NCBI RefSeq assembly: GCF_001889165.1
Contig: NZ_CP016020.1
Coordinates: forward strand, 3,384,501-3,448,500
Direction of reading: 5' to 3'
DNA: 64,000 nt
DNA from: Bacillus weihaiensis
GTDB taxonomy: Bacteria; Bacillota; Bacilli; Bacillales; Bacillaceae
Part shown: piece by piece, positions 49,109 through 58,698 of the stretch
Layout: every line of letters starts with the position of its first letter
Numbering within the stretch: the stretch's first letter is position 1
The notes under the pieces: generated by a model
The model's input: only the letters and a program-made list of their open reading frames with translations
Database searches by the model: none
What the model was told of the DNA's origin: nothing
Translations under genes and position numbers: made by a program

Positions 49109-49122
49109 TGTAAGCGTTATCT
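49109..49122. promoter_or_regulatory. CcpA cre-like site upstream of the galactoside operon
   Basis: TGTAAGCGTTATCT matches the cre consensus (WTGNNARCGNWWWCAW) except at the last position. It lies 32 bases before the binding-protein start, fitting catabolite repression. A longer inverted repeat (ATATCACCCAAATTT at 49140-49154 and AAATTGGTGATAT at about 49183-49195) just upstream may be a site for the YesN-type regulator. Confidence 0.7.
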
Positions 49123-49365
49123 CTCTTACATTTACTATGATATCACCCAAATTTGAAATTCCTTTAGGACTTTATTTTTATAAATTGGTGATATTTTTAT
49201 TAAATGAATTCGCTTACATATTATTTACATTGTACTATCTTTAGATTTTTGTCTTTTCTTTGGATTTAATGAAAATTGTGAGGTATATACTATTTTTCAG
49301 GTATTAGATTGTATAGCTAGGAGGCAAGCATGAAAATGGATGCGGGACATAAGTATGCAAATAAA

Positions 49366-49396
49366 GAAAAACCCGAACTATTTTACTTATTCGGGT
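49366..49396 (-). terminator. Terminator of the yesMN-like operon
   Basis: 7-bp stem ACCCGAA (49371-49377) / TTCGGGT (49390-49396), followed on the minus strand by TTTTCTTTAT. It lies about 90 bases after the kinase stop, in the 49078-49482 gap. Confidence 0.72.
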
Positions 49397-49482
49397 ACTT
49401 GAAACAACATATGCATATTTTATTTGATTTATAAAGGCGTTTAGTTTGTGTAACCTCCATTGATAGATGTCTTTCCCCTTTT

Positions 49483-51261
49483 TCACTCCTCGTCCTTCTT
49501 CACAATAGGAAGAGTGATCTTCACTCTTGTTCCTTCTCCTACTTCACTTGTAATGGACACACCGTATTGTGGACCATATAGAATTTGGATTCTTTCGTGT
49601 ACATTCTTTACACCAATTCCGGTAAAATGCTGTTTCTTCTTTTTCGTTGTCGGCAGCTTATTAGTCGAAATCTCCATTCCATCTCCGTTATCCATCACTT
49701 CACAAATGAGTGTACCCTTCTCCTCCCAAACCATAACGTTAATAAATCCTGATGTTTTATGATTAAAGCCATGAAAAAAGGAGTTTTCAATAAAGGGCTG
49801 TAAAATTAGCTTTGGTATTTCTTTATCCATGCAATCCGGAGAAAGAAGATAATTGACTTTAATTCGGTCCCCATATCTCTTTTGATTAATAAGGACATAG
49901 TTCTTTAAGTTGTTCACTTCCTGTGAAACAGTAATTGTCTCACTCACATTACCAATTGTGTTTTGTAAAAGCGAAATGAGAGAGTTAATGGTTTCCTCCG
50001 CTTCTCCTTTTCCACCTTGCTGAATCATAAATTTAATAGATGTTAACGTATTGTATAAAAAGTGCGGATTAATTTGCTGTTGCAGTGCAGCTAATTCTGC
50101 ATTCCTCTTTTGCTTTTGGAAGAGCACAAGCTTTTCTAAGTAATCATGCAGTTCATCAAGCATGGAATTAAAGGCTCGTCCAATTTGCCTTGTCTCATAG
50201 GTTCCACTCACAGATACATATTGGTCAAAATTGTATTTAGAGGCACTGGAAATTTGTTTTACTAGTTTTGATAACGAGTTTGTCATTTTTCTTGAGATAA
50301 GAAAAACAATCACTAAAGCTATCGCTACTATAAAAATACAAATCAACACAATTTGCTTTTTATTAATTAAATTCCCTATTGCTGTATCGCGATCAATTAA
50401 ATTAACTAAATACATATCAAGGGAAGGAAGATATTCCTTGAAAATAATTTGTTCCTCTCCCATAAATTCTTCAATTGTATAGGAATTGAGAGATTGATCA
50501 GCATTCTGAACATAGGCTAGTAGTTCTTTCGCTTCCTCTCCAATTAAATCCTGTTGATTACTCGATACAATCGTTCCTTTCTTATCCAGTATATACACAT
50601 CATTTCCTTCGCTTGTATAACTGGTAAAAAAATCACGAAATTCACTTTCATGGATTGGAAAATACATCATTCCATAAAAATCACCTGAAATTCTTTCCAT
50701 TAGAGGCTTTGTTGCTACAATAAATTTCGTTCCCTCCGCACCACTTGAATTCTCATAACGCTCATCATAGTGATACATTATTTTTCTAGGGTTTGTCAAA
50801 GACATTCTCGTCATCATATGATTCTTTAACTCTTCATCCGTAATCGGCCAATATGTGCGATTTGTTGCATAATTCATTTCATTGCTACCTGTCACGACAA
50901 TTTCAGTTTCATATGAATCGACAAATGATTTTGTCCGCTTCATTTGCTCGCCAATCTCAAAAATAGATTTCATTTGCTGTGTATTCGATTGTTCCTCCGT
51001 CATAATTCTTTTAATTTTACCGCTTTGTAAAATATTATTTGAAGCGAGTACAATCGAATAGTTATATGATTCAAAGCTGTCTTTCATTTGTTCAACAACC
51101 TTCGCATTTGTAATACTAAATTTTTCAATAAAAAAGTCCTCTGACATGCGAAAGGTTGTCCAAGTAATAATTATAGATACGGTTATGATACTAATGACCG
51201 TAATTGAAAACATAATCGCAAACAAGCCATTATGCTTTAGATGATTTCGGATAAACTTCAT
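49483..51261 (-). CDS. YesM-type sensor histidine kinase
   Basis: 592-residue membrane kinase: helix 1 (about 15-38), a large extracytoplasmic dCache-like sensor (about 39-295), helix 2 (LVLICIFIVAIALVIVFLI as IFIVAIALVIVFLI), HAMP (about 315-370), His_kinase with LQQQINPHFLYNTLTSIKF (phospho-His in NPHFLYNTL) and HATPase_c with DNGDGMEI and GIGVKNVHERI. In the family such kinases sense sugars, often via the binding protein. The start is uncertain (ATG 51261 or GTG 51270). Its gene follows the AraC-type regulator by only a few bases. Confidence 0.94.
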   Translation of the reverse strand: MKFIRNHLKHNGLFAIMFSITVISIITVSIIITWTTFRMSEDFFIEKFSITNAKVVEQMKDSFESYNYSIVLASNNILQSGKIKRIMTEEQSNTQQMKSIFEIGEQMKRTKSFVDSYETEIVVTGSNEMNYATNRTYWPITDEELKNHMMTRMSLTNPRKIMYHYDERYENSSGAEGTKFIVATKPLMERISGDFYGMMYFPIHESEFRDFFTSYTSEGNDVYILDKKGTIVSSNQQDLIGEEAKELLAYVQNADQSLNSYTIEEFMGEEQIIFKEYLPSLDMYLVNLIDRDTAIGNLINKKQIVLICIFIVAIALVIVFLISRKMTNSLSKLVKQISSASKYNFDQYVSVSGTYETRQIGRAFNSMLDELHDYLEKLVLFQKQKRNAELAALQQQINPHFLYNTLTSIKFMIQQGGKGEAEETINSLISLLQNTIGNVSETITVSQEVNNLKNYVLINQKRYGDRIKVNYLLSPDCMDKEIPKLILQPFIENSFFHGFNHKTSGFINVMVWEEKGTLICEVMDNGDGMEISTNKLPTTKKKKQHFTGIGVKNVHERIQILYGPQYGVSITSEVGEGTRVKITLPIVKKDEE

Positions 51262-51271
51262 AGCGTTCACA

Positions 51272-52828
51272 TCACTTCGCTTTTTGATTCCGTCTATATT
51301 GACTAGGTGATTGATCTTTTAGCTTTTTAAATACTTTACAAAAATAACTATGATCTGAATATCCAACAAGTCCACTAATCTCTGAGATTGGTGTAGTCGT
51401 CTGAACTAATAGCTTCACGGCTTCTTCAATACGTATTCTATTCAGGTATTCATTAAACCCTTCTTTATTATGTGCTGCAAAATAGCTAGAAAGATAAGAA
51501 GGATTAAAATGGAAGTGATTTGCAACACCTGTCAGGCTAAGTGGTTCTGAATAATGCTCTTCTATAAAATCCAATATCAACTGGAAATTAGATTGCCCTG
51601 ATAAACTTCGGTTCGCAGCAATAATTTCTTTGGCCTTTTCAATAAACGCCTGTAATTCTTCTACAACCTTTGATGCTGTTTTTGCTTCATCAATTGCATT
51701 AAAGAAGTGAAACTTCTCATTTTCAAGACTCTTCACATTGTACTCTAAGTTATTAAGTAAGATTGACATGGTAAAAATGATGTTCCCAAAAAAAGATTTA
51801 TACTCTAGAATATCCGTTGTGTAATGACTCGATAATAATGTAATATGACTTTCCAAATAAGTAAATGCAGCATCAAATCGCTCATGTTTAAAATCGTTTG
51901 TAAACTTGTCCAAATTAAACGAGTCGATTTTTGGTACTTCTTGCTCCAAATGATGTTCTTCTGTTAGTGTTACCGAAGGATAATAAAATCGATATTGCAG
52001 CATTTTTTTTATGACTTCATTATATTTCACGACAATTTGAGTGAAGCTCTCAAATGAATTAGTCAGTAAAATGGATAGATCATGAACGTGTGCATATTTC
52101 TCTAATTGAGTGGCTACACCTTCCAGCCTGTCATTTGTCCGTTTTCCTGAAAAATTTACAAGAAATGCGCTTACATTAGAATCGACCCTGAAAGCTTGAA
52201 TAATGGGACCTTCAATCGTCGTTATTAGTGCTTCCTTTACGATTTCACTGATTTCTTCCTGATTCTTACCCCCATCACTGAGCCTTAAATCAATAGCTAC
52301 TAAGCAAAAATGAGGCAATGGAAAAGCTTGCTGTATGAAGTGTTCATCATAATCTGATTCATATCCAGACAGATACTTATCAATCATTGTTTCCGCACTA
52401 ACCTGGATTTCCACATCATCAGCACCTTGCTGTAAGGAAGGTATTCGTTCTACAGCTTTTTTTAACACCGCAAGTAAGATCTCCGAATCAAGCTTCGGCT
52501 TTAATATATAGTCTACTGCCCCACTTTGAAACGTTGACCTCACATATTCAAATTCACCAAAGCTACTTAAAATAATAATTTCAATATGAGGAAATTTACT
52601 TTTAACAATCCTAGTCAATTCCTCTCCATCCATAATCGGCATCACAATATCTGTAAGTACGATATGAGGATTTGTTCGTTCAATCACTTCAAGAGCCTCT
52701 TGGCCATTTGAAGCCTCACCAACTATTTGAAAACCCTCTTGTTCCCATTGAACATAGTGTTTTATTCCCTGTCGTATTAATTGTTCGTCATCGACAATGA
52801 CAACTCTACACCCTTCACCCGTTCTCAA
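51272..52828 (-). CDS. YesN-type AraC-family response regulator
   Basis: 518-residue regulator: receiver (about 1-125) with VVIVDDEQLIRQGI, phospho-Asp in IVLTDIVMPIMDGEEL and Lys in YILKPKLD; a central region (about 130-400); and two AraC helix-turn-helix motifs at the end (LTGVANHFHFNPSYLSSYF and EISGLVGYSDHSYFCKVFKK, ending SPSQYRRN). The TTG at 52828 stands 6 bases after GGGGGG; upstream in-frame ATG at 52864 has no site. It probably activates the galactoside importer and glycosidases downstream. Confidence 0.94.
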   Translation of the reverse strand: MRTGEGCRVVIVDDEQLIRQGIKHYVQWEQEGFQIVGEASNGQEALEVIERTNPHIVLTDIVMPIMDGEELTRIVKSKFPHIEIIILSSFGEFEYVRSTFQSGAVDYILKPKLDSEILLAVLKKAVERIPSLQQGADDVEIQVSAETMIDKYLSGYESDYDEHFIQQAFPLPHFCLVAIDLRLSDGGKNQEEISEIVKEALITTIEGPIIQAFRVDSNVSAFLVNFSGKRTNDRLEGVATQLEKYAHVHDLSILLTNSFESFTQIVVKYNEVIKKMLQYRFYYPSVTLTEEHHLEQEVPKIDSFNLDKFTNDFKHERFDAAFTYLESHITLLSSHYTTDILEYKSFFGNIIFTMSILLNNLEYNVKSLENEKFHFFNAIDEAKTASKVVEELQAFIEKAKEIIAANRSLSGQSNFQLILDFIEEHYSEPLSLTGVANHFHFNPSYLSSYFAAHNKEGFNEYLNRIRIEEAVKLLVQTTTPISEISGLVGYSDHSYFCKVFKKLKDQSPSQYRRNQKAK

Positions 52829-52970
52829 AACAATCCCCCCCAGGAGTTTGTAGGTTAATTTCAATTCTTTTTACTATTATACACATTTGTCAATAGGATA
52901 AGTAAGTTTGACACACTATTCAAAGGGTATTAAGGATTAAAACATACTAATAAAGGAGATGTCAGGAAAT

Positions 52971-53135
52971 ATGAATCATAAGCAAAACAATCCATCCACA
53001 AATACAATGATTCGCAACATGGAGGATTTAAAGAAGCAATCAAAAATAATGGAACAGATGAAAACGAACAAGCAAATAAAAAAGACTGGAAAACAGCCTG
53101 ACCCTGTCCAATATATGAAAAAAGACGAGATGTAA
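52971..53135 (+). CDS. Small basic protein, unknown (54 residues)
   Basis: Short open frame with AAGGAGATG and a second AGGA upstream of ATG 52971. The protein is very hydrophilic and Lys/Gln/Met-rich (NMEDLKKQSKIMEQMKTNKQ), resembling small spore or cytosolic helical proteins but no family I can name. It lies alone between the divergent yesN and the yhbH gene. Codon use and the strong ribosome site support it; an opposite-strand frame across the same place has no start site. Confidence 0.6.
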   Translation: MNHKQNNPSTNTMIRNMEDLKKQSKIMEQMKTNKQIKKTGKQPDPVQYMKKDEM

Positions 53136-53411
53136 GACGATAAAAATGACAGTTCCCCACTCTAGATACTTGTCTTATTTTTACTATATTCAGAATCATT
53201 TCTCAAATTTTTTGTCAATAAATCGAAACTGCCGCATAGGATAAAGTAATCCACAGATTTTTAAGCAGTCAGTGGTCACAATTTATGCATCCACGTTAAT
53301 GTATGCTTAAAGCTTTAGAAAAGTGACAGTTTTTTTTACTTCTTGAAATTATTTTTTTACAAAGTGAGTACCTTTTTAAAAAATTGATCATCTCGGAGGG
53401 GGAATTTGAAT

Positions 53412-54587
53412 ATGTCAGGTCAAGAAAAGCAGAATTTTGTTATCTCACAAGAAGACTGGACCCTCCATCGCAAAGGCCAAGACGACCAAACACGTCATCA
53501 AGAAAAAGTCCAAGAAGCGATCCGTAACAACCTTCCAGACCTTATAACAGAAGAAAGTATCGTCATGTCTAACGGAAAGGACGTTGTTAAGATTCCCATT
53601 CGTTCACTTGACGAATATAAGATTCGCTATAATTATGATAAAAATAAGCATGTGGGCCAAGGTGATGGAGAAAGTCAGGTTGGTGATGTAGTTGCAAGAG
53701 ATGGCTCTCAGTCAGATGCGAAGGGTCCAGGAAAAGGTCAAGGAGCAGGAGACCAAGCAGGCGAAGATTATTATGAAGCCGAGGTTTCGATCTTAGAGCT
53801 TGAAGCAGCATTATTTAAGGAATTAGAATTACCTCATTTAAAACAAAAAGAACGCGACGATATAGTTATTGAGAATATTGAATTTAATGACATTCGCCGA
53901 ACAGGTTTAATGGGAAATGTGGATAAAAAGCGAACCATGCTTTCCGCCTATAAACGAAATGCAATGGGAGGAAAATCAACCTTCCACCCTATTTATCCAG
54001 AGGATCTTAAATTCAAAACATGGAACGAAGTTGTAAAGCCTGAGTCAAAGGCAGTCGTCATCGCCATGATGGATACAAGTGGCTCCATGGGCTTATGGGA
54101 AAAATACATGGCACGAAGCTTCTTTTTCTGGATGACTCGCTTCCTACGTACAAAATATGAAAAAGTAGACATTGAATTTATTGCTCATCATACCGAAGCA
54201 AAAATTGTGTCAGAAGAAGACTTTTTTTCTAAAGGAGAAAGTGGTGGTACCATTTGCTCTTCCGCTTATCGAAAAGCATTAGAAGTGATTGACCAAAAAT
54301 ACAACCCGTCTCGTTTTAACATCTATCCTTTCCACTTTTCAGATGGTGACAACCTAACCTCAGATAATGCTAGATGCGTAAAACTTGTTGGCGAACTGAT
54401 GAAGGTATCTAATATGTTTGGATATGGTGAAGTAAATCAGTACAACAGGCATTCGACCCTAATGTCCGCATATAAAAACATCTCTGATGAAAAATTCCGT
54501 CATTATATCCTCAAGCAAAAAGCAGACGTATTCCAAGCAATGAAAAGTTTCTTTAGAAAAGACGAAGAAAATAAGATGTATGCATGA
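53412..54587 (+). CDS. yhbH: Sporulation protein YhbH (DUF444)
   Basis: 391-residue DUF444 protein, full length. It contains [20 protein letters not shown] at the start, a Gly/Gln-rich linker (about 80-120), and a von Willebrand A-like domain with MIDAS motif MMDTSGSMG and [10 protein letters not shown]. Its enterobacterial homologue YeaH works with the PrkA homologue YeaG. In B. subtilis yhbH is a mother-cell sporulation gene next to prkA; here prkA lies 1.8 kb away on the other strand with two genes in between. The start at ATG 53412 follows GGAGGGGG; a TTG at 53406 is closer. Confidence 0.95.
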   Translation: MSGQEKQNFVISQEDWTLHRKGQDDQTRHQEKVQEAIRNNLPDLITEESIVMSNGKDVVKIPIRSLDEYKIRYNYDKNKHVGQGDGESQVGDVVARDGSQSDAKGPGKGQGAGDQAGEDYYEAEVSILELEAALFKELELPHLKQKERDDIVIENIEFNDIRRTGLMGNVDKKRTMLSAYKRNAMGGKSTFHPIYPEDLKFKTWNEVVKPESKAVVIAMMDTSGSMGLWEKYMARSFFFWMTRFLRTKYEKVDIEFIAHHTEAKIVSEEDFFSKGESGGTICSSAYRKALEVIDQKYNPSRFNIYPFHFSDGDNLTSDNARCVKLVGELMKVSNMFGYGEVNQYNRHSTLMSAYKNISDEKFRHYILKQKADVFQAMKSFFRKDEENKMYA

Positions 54588-54607
54588 GAAGAATTTTCTT
54601 CTCTCAC

Positions 54608-54645
54608 CCTGAAGACAATTGAGGTTGTCTTCAGGCTTTTTATTT
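54608..54645 (+). terminator. yhbH terminator
   Basis: Perfect 11-bp stem CCTGAAGACAA (54608-54618) / TTGTCTTCAGG (54625-54635), then CTTTTTATTTT. The rest of the 54588-54899 gap holds no other recognisable feature. Confidence 0.93.
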
Positions 54646-54899
54646 TAGCCACTTTCTTTAGATGTAAAGAATAACATCATCATTCACTCGTATTACCAAA
54701 GTAAGGTGAAAAGAGCTGCTCTTCCTTTACAGAGAGAAAACCTTGTACTCCGGAGCTTAAGATGTTTTTGGAAAACAACATTTTATTCGTAAACAGCCTC
54801 ATTTTACAATCCCTTTGCTAAATAAATCCTTTTAGGTGATATTCGGAATTTACTTAGTGTAAACTAAAAGGAATGATTATGTAGAAAGAGGGATCTTAC

Positions 54900-55859
54900 A
54901 TGGTTTATGTTTTATTAATCCTAGGTTTTGTCCTTTTGATTAAAGGTGCAGATTTATTTGTTGATGGTTCATCTAGTATCGCCCGAGCTTTTCATGTGTC
55001 TCCGCTATTGATTGGTTTAACTATTGTCGCATTCGGAACAAGCTCGCCTGAAGCAACCGTCAGTATCATTGCAGCTATTGAAGAGAATCCCGGAGTAGCT
55101 TTAGGAAATGTTATTGGAAGTAATATATTGAATACAAGCTTGGTGGTGGGAGTGGCTGCTATTCTCCATCCTTTAAAAGTAGAAAGTACCACGATTCGCA
55201 AAGAAATTCCCTTTACCTTATTGGCTAGTTTGGCTTTACTTATATTGGTTAGTGATCAGGCTTTGCAACTAGCTGGTGAAAACCTTCTGACAAGAGGAGA
55301 CGGCTTCATTATCCTATTATTCTTTATGATCTTCTTATATTACATATTTGAAATTGCAAAGAATAGCCGAGAAAAAACAAAAGAGGAAGAGACAGAGGAT
55401 GTAAAACCTAGCTCCTGGAAGAAGAACACCCTGTTAACCGTTGGCGGCTTACTTGGTATTTTATTTGGTGGTGAATTAGTTGTAAGTAACGCCACTGAAA
55501 TTGCTTATTCATTTGGTATGAGTGAAACATTAGCTGGCTTAACAATCATCGCCATTGGTACCTCTTTACCGGAATTGATTACGTCAATTACTGCTGCGCT
55601 TAAGAAAGAAAGTGAAATAGCACTTGGTAACATAGTAGGTAGTAACATTTTTAATATTCTATTTGTTCTTGGTACGACTGCCGCTATACATCCGTTGACT
55701 GTAAGCAATATGATTATTACAGATATTACGATTATGATTATCTTAACCTTCGTCTTACTCATCTTTTCTCGCACAAATTTTAAAATTGGAAAGATTGAAG
55801 GTAGCCTATTGGTAATTACATACATCGTTTATATGATATATATCATCATCCGAAACTAA
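54900..55859 (+). CDS. Calcium/sodium antiporter (CaCA family, YrbG-like)
   Basis: 319-residue inner-membrane cation/proton exchanger with ten helices in two inverted halves. Each half has its alpha-repeat: IVAFGTSSPEATVSI...ALGNVIGSNILNT and IIAIGTSLPELITSI...ALGNIVGSNIFNI, holding the ion-binding Glu and Asn. It exports Ca2+ (or Na+) using an ion gradient. The acidic loop KTKEEETEDVKPS joins the halves. GAGGG precedes ATG 54900. It lies between yhbH and prkA, probably a separate unit. Confidence 0.95.
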   Translation: MVYVLLILGFVLLIKGADLFVDGSSSIARAFHVSPLLIGLTIVAFGTSSPEATVSIIAAIEENPGVALGNVIGSNILNTSLVVGVAAILHPLKVESTTIRKEIPFTLLASLALLILVSDQALQLAGENLLTRGDGFIILLFFMIFLYYIFEIAKNSREKTKEEETEDVKPSSWKKNTLLTVGGLLGILFGGELVVSNATEIAYSFGMSETLAGLTIIAIGTSLPELITSITAALKKESEIALGNIVGSNIFNILFVLGTTAAIHPLTVSNMIITDITIMIILTFVLLIFSRTNFKIGKIEGSLLVITYIVYMIYIIIRN

Positions 55860-55889
55860 TTACGTTAAAGCTACGTTAGGAGAATAAAG

Positions 55890-56162
55890 ATGACATTTGA
55901 AGAATTCGTGCGAATGACCATTGAAAGTCTTGATACATTTAACCCAAAAAGTATGAAAGATCAAAAAATCATTCTTAAAGAAGCCATCCACCAATACAAG
56001 TTGAAAAGTAATGTGACACTTGAAGCTGGGAAAGAGGTTTTATACCTCTATTCTATGGCTGAGGAGAATATGTTAAACAGAATTTCAGAGCTAGCTTCCT
56101 CATCTTTTGAAGTGGGGAATGTAGAAGAGTTGTTTGAAGGTGCTGTCGTGAGGAGATATTAA
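55890..56162 (+). CDS. Conserved-looking 90-residue protein, unknown
   Basis: Acidic helical soluble protein (MTFEEFVRMTIESLDTFN, LYLYSMAEENMLNRISEL) with AGGAGAATAAAG before the ATG, 30 bases after the antiporter gene and probably in the same transcript. There is no recognisable domain. A good terminator follows. Confidence 0.7.
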   Translation: MTFEEFVRMTIESLDTFNPKSMKDQKIILKEAIHQYKLKSNVTLEAGKEVLYLYSMAEENMLNRISELASSSFEVGNVEELFEGAVVRRY

Positions 56163-56178
56163 TTGATTAGACAAGAAA

Positions 56179-56226
56179 CGCTGGACTATCACCGAGAAGC
56201 TATGGAGATAGTCTGGCGCTTTTTGT
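56179..56226 (+). terminator. Terminator after the antiporter transcript
   Basis: 12-bp stem CGCTGGACTATC (56179-56190) / GATAGTCTGGCG (56207-56218), one mismatch, then CTTTTTGTC. Confidence 0.9.
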
Positions 56227-56284
56227 CTTCTATTTTTCTAGTTGATTAATGTCTCGTTCATACGAAGCAGCTTGGGAGTAATCA

Positions 56285-56322
56285 AGAAAAACAGAGCTGG
56301 CGCCTATCTCCTTCGCCAGCTC
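56285..56322 (-). terminator. prkA terminator
   Basis: 9-bp perfect stem GAGCTGGCG (56294-56302) / CGCCAGCTC (56314-56322), followed on the minus strand by TGTTTTTCTTG; 8 bases after the prkA stop. Confidence 0.92.
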
Positions 56323-56329
56323 CCTCCTC

Positions 56330-58225
56330 TTATCGGTTTAATAAGCTTCCTACGTAACGTAGCAAATCATTTGCTGATGTTGAGTTATAGCCATGTTCAT
56401 CAATTAGCCTTGCCACAACTTCATTGATTTTCTTTAATTGTTGTTCATCAGGTGTTTTCGAAGAGGTCGTAATCTTGACAACGTCCTTTAAGTCAGCGAA
56501 TAACTTCTTCTGAATTGCCTCACGTAGGCGTTCATGTGAGTTGTAGTCAAAGCGTTTGCCTTTACGAGCATATGCTGAGATTCTAATTAGAATTTCTTCA
56601 CGGAACGCTTTCTTCGCATTTTCAGAAATGCCAATTTGCTCCTCAATGGAACGCATAAGCTTTTCGTCTGGATTCATTTCTTCACCCGTTAATGGATCAC
56701 GAAGCTTGTTTTTATTACAATACGCTTCTACATTATCTAAGTAATTGTCCATAAGCGTTTTTGCAGACTCCTCATATGAGTAGACAAAGGCTTTTTGTAC
56801 TTCTTTTTTCGCGATATCATCGTATAATTTACGCGCAACGGAGATGAAATTTAAATATTTTTCACGGTCTTCGTTTGAGATGGAAGCATGTTGGTCAAGA
56901 CCTTCTTTTAAGGCACGAAGAACGTCTAATGCATTAATGGAAGGAACTTCTTTTCGAATAATTGTAGAAGAGATTCGATTAATGACATAACGAGGGTCAA
57001 TCCCTGTCATCCCTTCGTCATTGTACTCTTTTTGAAGCTCAGCTACATCTACTGAATTAAAGCCTTCCACACTCTCTCCATCATAGAGTCGCATTTTTTT
57101 CACTAAATCAATGTCGCCTCTTTTTGGATCCTTAAGACGAGTTAAAATGGTAAACATAGCTGCAACCTTTAATGTATGTGGAGCAATATGAACATCTGAC
57201 ACGTCACTTTCTTTAATCATTTTTTCATAGATTCGCTCTTCTTGTGTAACCTTTAAATTGTAAGGAACAGGCATCACGATAATACGGGAATGGAGGGCTT
57301 CATTCTTTTTATTAGAAATAAAGGAACGGTACTCTGTTTCATTAGTATGTGCGACGATAAGCTCATCAGCGGATATTAACGCAAATCGGCCGGCTTTGAA
57401 GTTCCCTTCTTGCGTAAGCGAAAGTAAGTGCCACAAGAATTTCTCATCACATTTTAGCATCTCCTGGAATTCCATCATTCCTCGGTTTGCTTTGTTTAAT
57501 TCTCCATCAAAACGGTACGCACGAGGATCAGACTCCGAACCGTATTCCGCAATTGTTGAGAAATCAATACTCCCTGTTAAATCGGCAATATCCTGTGATT
57601 TAGGATCTGATGGACTAAATGTTCCGATACCTGTACGTTTGTCTTCTGATAAGAATACTCGCTCAACCCGTACATCCTCAATTCGTCCACCATATTCCTG
57701 CTCAAGGCGCATGACATTTAATGGGGAGAGATTCCCTTCAATTCGTATGCCATACTCATCATAGAAATCTTCTCGTAAATGATGTGGTATGAGATGTAAA
57801 GGGTCCTCGTGCATCGGGCAGCCTTTAATGGCATAAACGGCTCCTCGATCTGTTAAGGAGTATGCCTCAAGACCACGCTTCAAAATCGTGACTAGCGTTG
57901 ATTTCCCTCCACTTACTGGTCCCATTAATAGTAAAATCCGTTTTCTTACGTCTAATCGTTTAGCTGCAGGGTGAAAATATTCCTCTACTAATCGTTCTAG
58001 AGCATCTTCTAAACCGTATAATTGATGATCAAAGAATTTATACGTTCTTTTTCCATCTACTTCTTCGATTCCAGCATCTTTAATCATATTGTAAACCCTG
58101 GAGTGAGCAGATTGCGCGACCCACGGCTTCTCCTTAACAATATCCAAATACTCTACGAAGGTACCTTCCCACTTTAAACGCTCTTCATCTTCTCTGTACT
58201 TTTCAATCTTTTTTAAGATATCCAT
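56330..58225 (-). CDS. prkA: PrkA serine protein kinase / AAA+ protein
   Basis: 631-residue PrkA, the same length as in B. subtilis. The AAA+ PrkA domain (about 20-380) has Walker A GPVSGGKSTLV; a C-terminal kinase-like domain follows (EMNPDEKLMRSIEEQIGI, RKGKRFDYNSHERLREAIQ). Reported as a Ser kinase and as an ATP-dependent protease in the literature, and sigma-E-controlled in sporulation. ATG 58225 follows GGAGGAGG; a sigma-E-like promoter lies 50 bases upstream. It partners functionally with YhbH and SpoVR. Confidence 0.97.
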   Translation of the reverse strand: MDILKKIEKYREDEERLKWEGTFVEYLDIVKEKPWVAQSAHSRVYNMIKDAGIEEVDGKRTYKFFDHQLYGLEDALERLVEEYFHPAAKRLDVRKRILLLMGPVSGGKSTLVTILKRGLEAYSLTDRGAVYAIKGCPMHEDPLHLIPHHLREDFYDEYGIRIEGNLSPLNVMRLEQEYGGRIEDVRVERVFLSEDKRTGIGTFSPSDPKSQDIADLTGSIDFSTIAEYGSESDPRAYRFDGELNKANRGMMEFQEMLKCDEKFLWHLLSLTQEGNFKAGRFALISADELIVAHTNETEYRSFISNKKNEALHSRIIVMPVPYNLKVTQEERIYEKMIKESDVSDVHIAPHTLKVAAMFTILTRLKDPKRGDIDLVKKMRLYDGESVEGFNSVDVAELQKEYNDEGMTGIDPRYVINRISSTIIRKEVPSINALDVLRALKEGLDQHASISNEDREKYLNFISVARKLYDDIAKKEVQKAFVYSYEESAKTLMDNYLDNVEAYCNKNKLRDPLTGEEMNPDEKLMRSIEEQIGISENAKKAFREEILIRISAYARKGKRFDYNSHERLREAIQKKLFADLKDVVKITTSSKTPDEQQLKKINEVVARLIDEHGYNSTSANDLLRYVGSLLNR

Positions 58226-58277
58226 AAGGACCTCCTCCATCTTTGGTCGTTCTTTTGTGACACTTGCAGATTAATAC

Positions 58278-58306
58278 ACTGTATGCATGGATGTCCTTTA
58301 ACATTC
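58278..58306 (-). promoter_or_regulatory. Sigma-E-type promoter of prkA
   Basis: On the minus strand: -35 GAATGTT (58300-58306), 14-bp spacer, -10 CATACAGT (58278-58285). It agrees with the sigma-E consensus and with the promoter found before spoVR. Nothing else is apparent in the 58226-58538 gap. Confidence 0.7.
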
Positions 58307-58538
58307 GTTTTCAGATGAAAAGTTATCTTAAATATCTTCCACACTTTCCACTTCGACTAAGCTAATTTTCGCAACTAGCAACAGCCACCTCTAAGAAAGG
58401 GAGCCTATAAAAAAGCACGCTTTCACATTCACAACGATGTAAGATTAGGTTATAATAAAACTAGTCTCTAAGTGGATACTATACATAGTTATAGATTCAA
58501 GTGTTCTGGTGAAAAGTTTTGTAAGGGGGTACATGTTG

Positions 58539-58631
58539 ATGGGATTCTTAATCATTCTCGGAGTGAGCTTAGCATTTTTAACAGCTATCTTTACAGCAGG
58601 ATATGACAGCAAACCAGGTGTAAAAAAATAA
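58539..58631 (+). CDS. 30-residue membrane peptide, unknown
   Basis: MGFLIILGVSLAFLTAIF followed by TAGYDSKPGVKK: one hydrophobic helix with a short basic tail. AAGGGGG lies 9 bases before ATG 58539 and a clear terminator begins 10 bases after the stop, which together support a real gene. An earlier ATG (58533) in frame would add two residues. The function is unknown. Confidence 0.65.
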   Translation: MGFLIILGVSLAFLTAIFTAGYDSKPGVKK

Positions 58632-58640
58632 TTTTTCAAT

Positions 58641-58698
58641 AAAAAAGGATGACTCATGAACAGATTTCGCGATCTGATTCATGAAGTCATCCTTTTTT
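58641..58698. terminator. Bidirectional terminator between the small membrane gene and trmL
   Basis: Long stem starting AAAAAAGGATGACT (58641-58654) and ending AGTCATCCTTTTTT (58685-58698), with inner CATGAACAGAT / ATCTGATTCATG pairing. It touches the trmL stop and serves both strands. Confidence 0.93.

Noticed and set aside
52800-52864. Riboswitch or T-box in front of yesN and other operons
   Set aside because: Leader regions were scanned by eye for T-box, SAM, TPP, cobalamin and purine features; none had recognisable conserved boxes.
52930-53199. 89-codon open frame on the minus strand
   Set aside because: No ribosome site and an improbable protein; the plus-strand frame 52971-53135 in the same place has a good site and a sensible product.
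57396-57764. 122-codon open frame on the plus strand
   Set aside because: Antisense to the AAA+ part of prkA; low-complexity Ser-rich translation, no start signal.
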